Below are positions 44,134 through 51,032 of a DNA stretch of 51,032 nucleotides, in pieces; position 1 is the first letter of the stretch, and each line of letters begins with the position of its first letter. The notes beneath the pieces were generated by a model that searched no databases, had not been told where the DNA came from, and saw only the letters and a list, made by a program, of their open reading frames with translations. The DNA is from Eubacteriaceae bacterium CHKCI004 (lineage in GTDB: Bacteria; Bacillota; Clostridia; Lachnospirales; Lachnospiraceae), in NCBI GenBank assembly GCA_900016875.1, contig FCNR01000077.1, positions 1-51,032 on the forward strand. Reading direction: 5' to 3'. A program made the translations under genes and the position numbers.

Positions 44134-44614
44134 GTTTTGTTGTCTCCTTTCCTCTGTCATTCTCATAATCGGCTAAATTTGCAGACATTCGCTCCAGCAC
44201 ATGGATACAAACTTCCAGCTCCTCCCTGGGAATATCTTTTCGAAGGAGAGCCTCCATATAACGGATATTGGAAATAATGTGCCCATGAAGCTCTTTGGTC
44301 TTCTCTGTAGGGACAATCTTTTTCAGCCGTGCGTCCCTTTCCACGGTCTCACGGTAAATGTATCCTTCTTTTTCAAGAAACTGCAGGATACCAGTTGCTG
44401 TCGAGCGGCGAATCTGGAACGCCTTCTCCACATCCTTCTGGTAGATATCCCTCTCCACGGTCTGAAACGCTATGTAATGCAGCACCAGACTCTGCATGTT
44501 GGTCAGACCGCTCTCTTCCTCCAAAGCACACATCTGCCGTTTCAGCTGGTGGGACAAACCATTAATCATCCGCCCCACATGGTAAGTAGAATCGTATTCA
44601 TTCCGACCTTCCAT
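44126..44614 (-). CDS. MarR-family transcriptional regulator
   Basis: Winged-helix repressor of 162 residues. The recognition region reads IYQKDVEKAFQIRRSTATGILQFLEKEGYIYRETVERDARLKKIVPT, with the beta-wing Asp/Arg (RDARLKK) typical of MarR. The start at 44614 has GAGG at 8-nt spacing; the in-frame ATG two codons upstream is too close to the ribosome binding site. It is the first gene of the marR-ABC-ABC operon and probably represses it. A perfect 8-bp inverted repeat in the leader (44649-44685) could be its operator. The inducer is unknown. Confidence 0.93.
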   Translation of the reverse strand: MEGRNEYDSTYHVGRMINGLSHQLKRQMCALEEESGLTNMQSLVLHYIAFQTVERDIYQKDVEKAFQIRRSTATGILQFLEKEGYIYRETVERDARLKKIVPTEKTKELHGHIISNIRYMEALLRKDIPREELEVCIHVLERMSANLADYENDRGKETTKHE

Positions 44615-44648
44615 ATACATACCCTCTTCAATCTCTTCTTTGCAGAAT

Positions 44649-44685
44649 ATTATCAGACGAGACGGAACCCGCCCCGCCTGATAAT
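44649..44685 (-). promoter_or_regulatory. inverted repeat in the marR leader (possible operator or attenuator hairpin)
   Basis: ATTATCAG/CTGATAAT are perfect 8-bp arms. Including inner positions with G-U pairs, the stem extends to 15 bp (44649-44663 with 44671-44685) around a 7-nt loop. It lies between the -10 box and the marR ribosome binding site. It could be a MarR operator or an RNA hairpin. Confidence 0.55.
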
Positions 44686-44704
44686 TAGTTCGGTATCTAA
44701 CAAT

Positions 44705-44733
44705 ATAATATATAGAATAAAAATTATTGTCAA
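44705..44733 (-). promoter_or_regulatory. promoter of the marR-ABC-ABC operon
   Basis: On the minus strand a consensus -35 TTGACA (44728-44733), 17-bp spacer and -10 TATTAT (44705-44710). One of the best promoter matches in the window. Confidence 0.82.
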
Positions 44734-44859
44734 CCCGTTAAAATACACAAGAAACAGAAAGAAAACTTTTAGTTTTTTGACACACATTCTTTCTTTGTTA
44801 CAAAAAAGTGTCATCTGCATTTATATTCTGTAGTCATCACAATATTCCATCCCGCCTTG

Positions 44860-47800
44860 CTAAAAATACCATTTTAACGTTTTGATCTCAAATGGATGGA
44901 AAGTGAGAAGAGCCTCGCTGGTATTCACAGCGTCAGTTTCTGCGCCGGTACTTTCCTCCTTCTGGAAATCCCGTTCCAGAAGATTACATGGCGCCATCCT
45001 TTTTACCGGGAAATCTGACGAAACCACAACCGACGTCCGGCCGCCCCGGCACTCATGCATCCGGACAATGAGACAGTCTTCGTCCTCTGCTTTTTTGACT
45101 GCGTCAATCTGAACGCTGCAGGCGGCAGAAGCCGGATGTCCGGATATTTTCACCAGCCGGCGCTGTTCCGTCATCCTGCCCGCCACGACCTGGGCCGGCA
45201 GATTCAGACGGCATGCCTCCTCAATGACGCCGCCCTCAGTTACTGCTCCTTCATGTGGGAACAGAGCATAAATAAAAGTATGTTCTCCCATATCCGCCTC
45301 CGTGTCCGGATTCTTCGCGCTTTTCAGCAGACTCAGCTTCATAGCGTTGTCCTTGATACTATAGCCGTATTTAGAGTCATTGAGCAGACTGACACCGTAT
45401 CCTGTCTCCGACAGATCCGCCCATTTATGACCACAGACTTCAAATCGGGCCCAATCCCAGCTGGTATTCCAGTGCGTCGGTCTCTCCACATGACCAAACT
45501 GCGTATCATACGCAGCTTTCGTGGCGCGGATATCCGTATAAAAAGCGGTCTTAAGCAGCCGGTGATCTTCCCTCCAGTCTACCCAGGTCTTAAAATCAAT
45601 CCTCTTTGAATCCCGGTACAAAATCATATCCTGCACCAGACGTGACTTCCTGTACCGATACACAAAGCGCAGCACTATCTTGAAGACGTTCTCTTCCACC
45701 AGCCGCACCGGCTCGCAGATGCTCATGGTCTCCATCTTCTGGGTGTAATAAATATCAATATCCCAGGCGTCAAAATCCATCGGCTTATCTTCATAGACTT
45801 CCAGCACATTTCCTTTCTGCCCCTCTCTCAGCACTGAGCGTCCTGCCTTCTTATCATACAATTTTGTCAGCTGGCCGTCCGCATTCCAGGCAAGGAAATA
45901 GAAAGGAGTTTCCAGGGTATTATCTTTATAAATAAATGAAGGCTGTGAAACACCGGAGTTTTCTTCTCTCTTCTCCGAATCAATTTTCACCGAAGTATCC
46001 TCCACAGTAAATGTCACATTCTTGACGGCAAATGGCTCCACATCTACCAGAAGCTCATAGCCTTCCGCTGTTCTGTCCGCTTCCAGCTCATTTCCTTTCC
46101 CGTCATAAAAACGCCCGCTCTCCTTCACCGGCACTGTCACCAGCTCTCTGCCTCCAAAGCTGCAGGCAGAATAGATGGAGAAGTTCTGGCTCTGTTGGTT
46201 GTCTGTCAGCTGGGCAACCAGATTCTGATTCTGGCCGGCCGGCACATCCGGAGTCTCATTCTGTTCCGTCAGCTGCCCCAATACATTTTCAAGCACCTCT
46301 TCCACCCGGCGTTCCGCTTTTCCGTAATTGATTCTGGAATCATCGTACACCTCATGAATGGAGGAACCCGGAATGATATCGTGGAACTGATGAAGCAGCA
46401 CACACTCCCAGCTCTCATGCAGAGCTTTCTGCGGATAATCGCCGCCCAGACACCAGGCCAGAGACGCCAGCCATTCAGTCTTAAGCAGCTTATTCTCCAG
46501 ACGGCGGTTCATTTTCTTATTATATCCCTGCGAAGTGTAGGTTCCCCGGTGATACTCCAGATAAAGCTCCCCGTCCCAGGTATGCACATAACGGTCAGTG
46601 TTCTCCACATTTTCGTGCATTTTCCGGAAAAATGCTCCGGCAGTGCCCGTCTTCACATTTGGCAGCCCCGGAACCGCATCCATGGCACAGCGCATGGCGA
46701 GCATTTCCCGGTTGACACCGCCTCCTCCGTCCCCGTATCCATAAGATATGAGAGTATCCCTGCTGATGTCCTTATTCCGGAACTTCTTCCAGCTTCCAAG
46801 AACCGCCCGCGGATTCATGTACCCGTTATACGTGGAGAACCGGTCCGTCATCTCCCGTCCTTCGTCCGGCGTGTTGACAAAATATGTGAGAATCTCTGTG
46901 CCGTCGATTCCCCGCCACCAGAACAGATCATTGGGAATCGTGTTAAACTGGTTCCAGCTGATTTTTGTCGTCATAAATGTATCAATCTCGCAGAGCTTCA
47001 GAATCTGCGGCAGCGCCCAGCTGTATCCGAACACATCCGGCAGCCACAGATACTCGCATTTCTTCCCGAACTCCCTCTCAAAAAAACGGGTGCCGTGAAG
47101 GAACTGCCGCACCAGCGATTCCCCCGACGGGATATTACAGTCGGCCTCCACCCACATGCCGCCGTCCGGCTCCCATTTTCCTTCCTTTACCTTCCGGCGG
47201 ATTTTCTCATACAACTCCGGGCTGTCCTCTTTGACATACTGATACAACTGAGGCTGCGTCTGCAGAAAAACATAATCATCATATTCTTCCATCAGCCGCA
47301 GCACCGTAGCAAACGACCGCTGCGCCTTCTCTCTCGTATGTTTGAGCCGCCAGAGCCAGGCCACGTCAATGTGGGTATGTCCCACCGCGTGAACCGTGAT
47401 ATCCGTGCTCTTCTTCATGCGGAACAATTCATCCACCAGAACCTGATACGCCCGGTCAACGGAACCATAAAATGAAGATTCCTGTTCCATATTTTCGCAG
47501 GCAGCATCCTCATCCCAGTCAATACACAAAAGCGCCCTGTCGAGAGCCGCCGTAAGCCCGGCGTAATTCACATCATCCTCCGGCAGCAGCCGCAGCGTCT
47601 CCGTTACCGCCTTTGCCAGATGATACATTTCATCGGTATTGCAGTGAAGATATCCGACGTCCGCCTGGCGGCACTGATGATAGAAAGTGCGGTGCGGACC
47701 GCCGCCCTCCAATCCGGTCCAGAGCAGAAAGGCGAGCTTGGCTTTCTCTCCCTCTTTTCCTGTAAAAATAACCTCCTTATGGTTGGTATCCACCCCCTGA

Positions 47801-48144
47801 TACGGATGGCCATCCACATACAGCAGCGACTCAAATCCACTGTTATTTCCATCTCCGGTCTCTCCAAAATCAAAAAGCCCCACGACCCGGCACCCCTCTT
47901 TTGCCGTGGGCAGAACCAGATCTTTTTCCAGCCAGAGATACCGGTCCCTCCCCGAAAAGAAGTCATTTATTCCAAATTTCTCTCCTTCGTCTGCAATTCC
48001 TTCCGGCGGCGCCCCATAATAATGCTCGTCCTCTCCCAGCCTTCCCGGAACAGCTGCAAAGGGGGCAACGCACATAAGCCCAAAATACCTTCTCCTCCCC
48101 AGCTCTTCCACTCTTCTTTCAAACTTTTCCACTGTAAAAAACAT
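44860..48144 (-). CDS. GH38 alpha-mannosidase
   Basis: Glycoside hydrolase of 1094 residues that cleaves alpha-mannosides, with Zn-dependent retaining chemistry. The N-terminal catalytic domain begins with HTHIDVAWLWRLKHTREK (about residue 250) and has the nucleophile Asp near residue 370 in WLPDVFGYSWALPQIL. A middle helical domain contains LLHQFHDIIPGSSIHEVYDDS, with conserved His/Asp, and a C-terminal beta domain follows. There is no signal peptide, so the enzyme is probably cytoplasmic. The ATG at 48144 has AGGAGGAG; the 22-codon extension upstream has no support. No sugar transporter adjoins it. Confidence 0.93.
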   Translation of the reverse strand: MFFTVEKFERRVEELGRRRYFGLMCVAPFAAVPGRLGEDEHYYGAPPEGIADEGEKFGINDFFSGRDRYLWLEKDLVLPTAKEGCRVVGLFDFGETGDGNNSGFESLLYVDGHPYQGVDTNHKEVIFTGKEGEKAKLAFLLWTGLEGGGPHRTFYHQCRQADVGYLHCNTDEMYHLAKAVTETLRLLPEDDVNYAGLTAALDRALLCIDWDEDAACENMEQESSFYGSVDRAYQVLVDELFRMKKSTDITVHAVGHTHIDVAWLWRLKHTREKAQRSFATVLRLMEEYDDYVFLQTQPQLYQYVKEDSPELYEKIRRKVKEGKWEPDGGMWVEADCNIPSGESLVRQFLHGTRFFEREFGKKCEYLWLPDVFGYSWALPQILKLCEIDTFMTTKISWNQFNTIPNDLFWWRGIDGTEILTYFVNTPDEGREMTDRFSTYNGYMNPRAVLGSWKKFRNKDISRDTLISYGYGDGGGGVNREMLAMRCAMDAVPGLPNVKTGTAGAFFRKMHENVENTDRYVHTWDGELYLEYHRGTYTSQGYNKKMNRRLENKLLKTEWLASLAWCLGGDYPQKALHESWECVLLHQFHDIIPGSSIHEVYDDSRINYGKAERRVEEVLENVLGQLTEQNETPDVPAGQNQNLVAQLTDNQQSQNFSIYSACSFGGRELVTVPVKESGRFYDGKGNELEADRTAEGYELLVDVEPFAVKNVTFTVEDTSVKIDSEKREENSGVSQPSFIYKDNTLETPFYFLAWNADGQLTKLYDKKAGRSVLREGQKGNVLEVYEDKPMDFDAWDIDIYYTQKMETMSICEPVRLVEENVFKIVLRFVYRYRKSRLVQDMILYRDSKRIDFKTWVDWREDHRLLKTAFYTDIRATKAAYDTQFGHVERPTHWNTSWDWARFEVCGHKWADLSETGYGVSLLNDSKYGYSIKDNAMKLSLLKSAKNPDTEADMGEHTFIYALFPHEGAVTEGGVIEEACRLNLPAQVVAGRMTEQRRLVKISGHPASAACSVQIDAVKKAEDEDCLIVRMHECRGGRTSVVVSSDFPVKRMAPCNLLERDFQKEESTGAETDAVNTSEALLTFHPFEIKTLKWYF

Positions 48145-48225
48145 TGATATACTCCTCCTGATATATAATAAGTTCCGGCTTATGGCACAACAGGAGTTCC
48201 AACGGAACATCCCCTAAAACACAAA

Positions 48226-48271
48226 AACTCTCCGGATTGCGTAGTTATATCTTACAACAACCTGGAGAGTT
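48226..48271 (-). terminator. rho-independent terminator after the CAT-like gene
   Basis: AACTCTCC (48226-48233) pairs perfectly with GGAGAGTT (48264-48271). On the minus strand it is followed by TTTTGTGTTTT. It lies about 40 bp past the acetyltransferase stop. Confidence 0.8.
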
Positions 48272-48312
48272 ACACAATTTTCTTTTTTTGTTTCTGAGAG
48301 AAAAAATAATCC

Positions 48313-48981
48313 CTATTTTCTGCCGCTCGCCACTGCCCTCCCAATATCATTGACAGACTTCTGCAGCTTCTCAAAAAACAGACCGGAATGATATCCGTCG
48401 CACACCGCATGGGCAATGGTCAGATTCACCGGAGCTGTTGTCTTGCCAGCATCGGTTTCATACTTTCCGATGGTGATAATCGGAAAATACGACGGCTCCC
48501 CGTTTGGCACTCTGCTTGTATAGCTGGTAAACGCCGTCCACGGCGCGCAGGAAATGCAGTAAAAATTAGGCGGCTGATTCTTTCTCGCCTTGATTCCTTT
48601 TACGTCTTTATACTTCTCCATGTCCTCCGTAATGGTCCGGTAAAATGTATCAAAATCTTCACAGTAATCCGACCAGCAGTCGGAAAATGTCTTGTCATCC
48701 TCATGGAAGATGGTATAACTTGGAATCACCCGGTTCCACACGCAGAGACTACCGTCCCCGTCCAGAAACATCCGCAGATTCTCAATCTCATTGACAACCT
48801 TCGTCACAAAATAAATCATCGACGGATAGAATCTGTACCCGTTCGCATGGCAGAAATCCAGCAGTTTTGTGATGTCAATGGAAGTCGTGATGCTGTACTC
48901 CACTTTTAATCTCTCGGTATAATATTTATAATGTTCCCGGCGCGGCCAGGATTCCATGTCTATTTTTCTGTAAGTATTCAT
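48313..48981 (-). CDS. chloramphenicol acetyltransferase-family protein
   Basis: Type-A CAT-family acyltransferase of 222 residues, the standard monomer length of these trimeric enzymes. The catalytic His191 is in the conserved motif IAHAVCDGYHSG, and the N-terminal MESWPRREHYKYY is also family-typical. The product would O-acetylate chloramphenicol or a similar hydroxylated substrate using acetyl-CoA. Not every member confers resistance. The ribosome binding site (AAGGGA) is modest. It lies next to a degraded rhuM gene in an accessory-looking patch. No mobile element was seen beside it. Resistance is plausible but unproven from sequence. Confidence 0.9.
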   Translation of the reverse strand: MNTYRKIDMESWPRREHYKYYTERLKVEYSITTSIDITKLLDFCHANGYRFYPSMIYFVTKVVNEIENLRMFLDGDGSLCVWNRVIPSYTIFHEDDKTFSDCWSDYCEDFDTFYRTITEDMEKYKDVKGIKARKNQPPNFYCISCAPWTAFTSYTSRVPNGEPSYFPIITIGKYETDAGKTTAPVNLTIAHAVCDGYHSGLFFEKLQKSVNDIGRAVASGRK

Positions 48982-49040
48982 ACGTCGTCCCTTCTGTCAT
49001 GTCAAAGCAAATTTCATCATACAGAGCAAAATCAAGCAAT

Positions 49041-49963
49041 CTACTTCTTTGCATTCTCTTCCAATTCCAATATGTATTTATCAAAATCAGACATAAACAA
49101 TCTATCCTGAACAACACGGTATTTTTCAAATTCAGTCTCAGCTTTTACCTTGGCAATCTCTGCTGTGATTTTTCCCGCATCTTGTAAGACTTCTCTATCA
49201 TCTGCCATCAGGAATAAATCCAGTCGTTTCGACCAATCTTCCATCGTCATTGGTATATGGCGCTCTGCACGGTCTTCTGCCAAATCCAGGTAAGCAGATA
49301 CAATACGCTCTAATGAACGACTCTCTTGCTCTGAAAGATAATTCTTCGCAATACTGACATCGCTTTTTACAATCTTACCTTCCGGTGCTGCTGCCCATGT
49401 GGTAAGTCCCATATGTGGTTTCTCTGCATCCGCACGCTCATAAATCAGTTCCGCTGCTGTATGCCCATGTACTGCATAGTGCATTTTATTCTGTACTTTT
49501 GCAAAGAACTGTTTTGTCGTTTTTGCTGTGCGATCATAGTCAAGCGTTCATCATCCATAACCCATCCTTTGATGGTATAGTCCTTCACGATACCGTTGGC
49601 CCATTTACGGAACTGTACAGCTCGTTCATTGTTTACCTTAAAACCAACTGCTATAATCATTTGAAGATTGTAATGCTTAGTATTACGAGTCACCTGACGG
49701 GAACCTTCCGTTTGAACTATCCGGAAATTCCGGATAGTTGAATCTTCTTCAAGCTCTGAGTCCGAATAAATCTTTTTGATATGCTCGTTGATTGTTCGAA
49801 CATCCACATCATACAATGTGGCCATCATCTTCTGTGTCAGCCAAATATTCTCATCCTCATAACGCATTTCAAAGCTATTTTGTTGGCCGCCAACAGAAGC
49901 AACGTAAGTCAAATATTCTGCTGCGCTGGAACGGATGGATATGTCCTCTTTTTTCTTTTTCAA
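49041..49963 (-). pseudogene. RhuM-family (virulence RhuM-like) protein, broken by internal deletion and frameshift
   Basis: Two adjoining frames together make a RhuM-family protein. The first (49963 to about 49510) encodes the N-terminal part (DENIWLTQKMMATLYDVD, HYNLQMIIAVGFKVNNERAVQFRKWAN) through the WVMDDERL segment. The second, in another frame and ending at 49041, encodes the C-terminal part (FFAKVQNKMHYAVHGHTAAELIYERADAEKPHMGLTTW). The two are normally separated by about 50-60 residues, which are missing, so this is a deletion with a frame shift near 49510. The start appears to be TTG. RhuM-like genes occur in defence-associated or mobile islands. Confidence 0.8.
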
Positions 49964-50408
49964 ATTAAATGTCCTTCTCCTTTCTTATTTTGCCGTTTGA
50001 ATCCCTGTGTTAATCTTATTATTTGCAAATACATATCAAATACTTTCATATTTGTATTATACATTATTTAGTAAATCAAGACAATTATCAATCTTCGTTC
50101 TATAAGATATCATTCAGGCAATATACATTACACAGTTTTTATAGAGCATAATCAAATCACTATAGTAAAAACCAGAGGATCTTCCGTACAATTTTATATA
50201 GTTTATATACCTCTGCATGTAACAACCGAACAAACAAAATTTAATATCAGGAAATAAAAAGGATTGATTTTAGAAACCAAATATCATATTATTATCTGGT
50301 TTGTTGTGAAATCGTCCGTGTTTTTTCTTTCAAAAAAGAAGACGACCGATTTTTACGGGCACGGCATTTCACAAACATCTGATTCAAATACTACTTAGGA
50401 GGTGTCTT
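49964..50408. other. AT-rich intergenic region upstream of crcB
   Basis: A 445-bp gap without a gene. It is very AT-rich up to about 50290. I see no confident promoter or riboswitch motif. Only the crcB leader hairpin at 50299-50376 stands out. Confidence 0.5.
50299..50376 (+). other. long imperfect hairpin in the crcB leader
   Basis: GTTTG and TGTGAAAT/CCGTG segments at 50299-50320 pair with CACGG/ATTTCACA/AAC at 50360-50376, with small bulges. An inner TTTTTT/AAAAAA pair (about 50321-50337) sits within the loop. It ends about 32 bp before the crcB start. It does not fit the fluoride-riboswitch consensus as I read it. Confidence 0.45.
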
Positions 50409-50771
50409 ATGCTGGAATGTCTGATCGTGGGAGCCGGAGGTGCGGTGGGAGCAATACTGCGGCATCTGGTGGGAATGGTTCCACTGACTCCGGAAAATGG
50501 TTTCCCTGTGAAAACATTTTTAATCAATGTGATCGGTTCTTTTATTATCGGCCTCGTGGCAGCACTTGCCGCCAAATATACCCTGAACCCGCGACTTGTA
50601 TTGTTCTTGAAGGTTGGAATCTGCGGAGGATTTACGACGTTTTCTTCTTTTGCTCTGGAAACAGACCAATTGCTGGCAAAAGGCGCAGCGACCACAGCGG
50701 CCCCTTACGTTTTGCTTAGCATTATCTGCGGAATTCTGGCAGTGTTCGCGGCACAGAAGCTGGTAATATAG
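50409..50771 (+). CDS. crcB: fluoride ion channel CrcB/FluC
   Basis: Small membrane protein of 120 residues with four helices. The family signatures are GAGGAVGAILRHLVG at the start, PVKTFLINVIGSFIIG (the conserved Asn) in helix 2, and GICGGFTTFSSFALE in helix 3 (the Phe box and Gly/Thr of Fluc channels). It exports fluoride as a dual-topology dimer. GGAGGTG precedes the ATG. Only one copy is in the window, as expected for a homodimeric form, but a second copy could be just outside it. Confidence 0.93.
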   Translation: MLECLIVGAGGAVGAILRHLVGMVPLTPENGFPVKTFLINVIGSFIIGLVAALAAKYTLNPRLVLFLKVGICGGFTTFSSFALETDQLLAKGAATTAAPYVLLSIICGILAVFAAQKLVI

Positions 50772-50858
50772 ATAACTCGTCTATCAAATCCAAAACCACC
50801 GTTTTTATCCATTTATATAATATTTTACATGATAAATATTCTGCTTGACAAGATACTC

Positions 50859-50893
50859 AGGGGAATCGAACAACGTCCATTCCCCTCTTAATT
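50859..50893 (+). terminator. probable rho-independent terminator after crcB
   Basis: AGGGGAAT (50859-50866) pairs with ATTCCCCT (50879-50886) around a 12-nt loop and is followed by CTTAATTT. It lies about 90 bp past the crcB stop. The remaining sequence to 51032 has no gene; a weak promoter-like TTGAAA-16-TATTAT (50963-50990) may belong to something outside the window. Confidence 0.6.
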
Positions 50894-51032
50894 TATACTA
50901 CTTTTTATTATGATGTTGGGGTCGAAACTATATAATTAGTTGCGCCCTGTACCTATAGTACCTTGAAAAATTCATATTTTGTAGTATTATGCTGGGATTT
51001 CTGGCATATATGCCGGGTATATCCATCATTTT

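Noticed and set aside
1-51032. CRISPR arrays, tRNA, rRNA, insertion sequences, att sites
   Set aside because: I found no direct-repeat array, cloverleaf, conserved rRNA stretch or transposase frame on either strand; this is by eye, so small tRNA-like genes cannot be fully excluded.

Overview
The window looks like a chromosomal segment of a low-to-mid GC Clostridia member, most likely a Lachnospiraceae-type gut Firmicute. This is inferred from strong GGAGG ribosome binding sites, sigma-A-type promoters, rho-independent terminators, GHKL/LytTR regulation, a clostridial cobalamin riboswitch and gene content typical of that group. No rRNA, tRNA, CRISPR array, insertion sequence or phage module was seen. 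Most genes lie on the minus strand.

Layout. 0.2-3.5 kb: glycerol dehydrogenase (gldA), phosphotransacetylase (pta) and an unknown membrane-anchored protein, all minus. 3.7-5.7 kb: a plus-strand pair, a membrane protein with an HELSH metalloprotease motif and a CDP-glycerol glycerophosphotransferase-like enzyme, probably cell-envelope related. 5.9-15.4 kb: a long minus-strand operon led by a cobalamin riboswitch with its own promoter. It encodes an aspartoacylase-type zinc amidohydrolase with a 16-histidine tail, a MATE exporter, an oligopeptide/nickel-type ABC importer (binding protein, two permeases, two ATPases) and a second, unrelated binding lipoprotein. 15.6-19.1 kb: a DUF4097-like protein, an OmpR-type two-component system and a cytidylate-kinase-like protein. 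19.1-22.7 kb: a heterodimeric ABC exporter. 22.9-25.3 kb: cysK and metY, sulfur assimilation. 25.4-27.7 kb: a thioredoxin-fold protein without its CxxC, a ZIP metal transporter and a LysR regulator.

27.9-38.0 kb is one gene for a secreted protein of about 3378 residues: FG-GAP repeats, an unassigned Gly/Ser/Thr-rich region, fibronectin-III and Ig-like domains, about 14 InlB-B-like repeats, a Cys-pair module and a C-terminal Big_2 domain. It is divergent from an Agr-like LytTR/GHKL two-component system (38.3-40.4 kb). The shared intergenic region carries a near-perfect 14-bp direct repeat spaced 21 bp, a plausible LytTR-type operator. 40.5-44.6 kb: a marR-ABC-ABC multidrug exporter operon with a clear promoter and an inverted repeat. 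44.9-48.1 kb: a GH38 alpha-mannosidase. 48.3-50.0 kb: a chloramphenicol-acetyltransferase-family gene and a rhuM pseudogene with an internal deletion, an accessory-looking patch. 50.4-50.8 kb: crcB/fluC fluoride channel.

The most interesting system is the riboswitch operon. Control by cobalamin, a Nik/Dpp-type importer, a His-rich metallohydrolase and an exporter together suggest acquisition of cobalt, a cobalt chelate or a corrinoid-related amide. The substrate is inferred, not shown.
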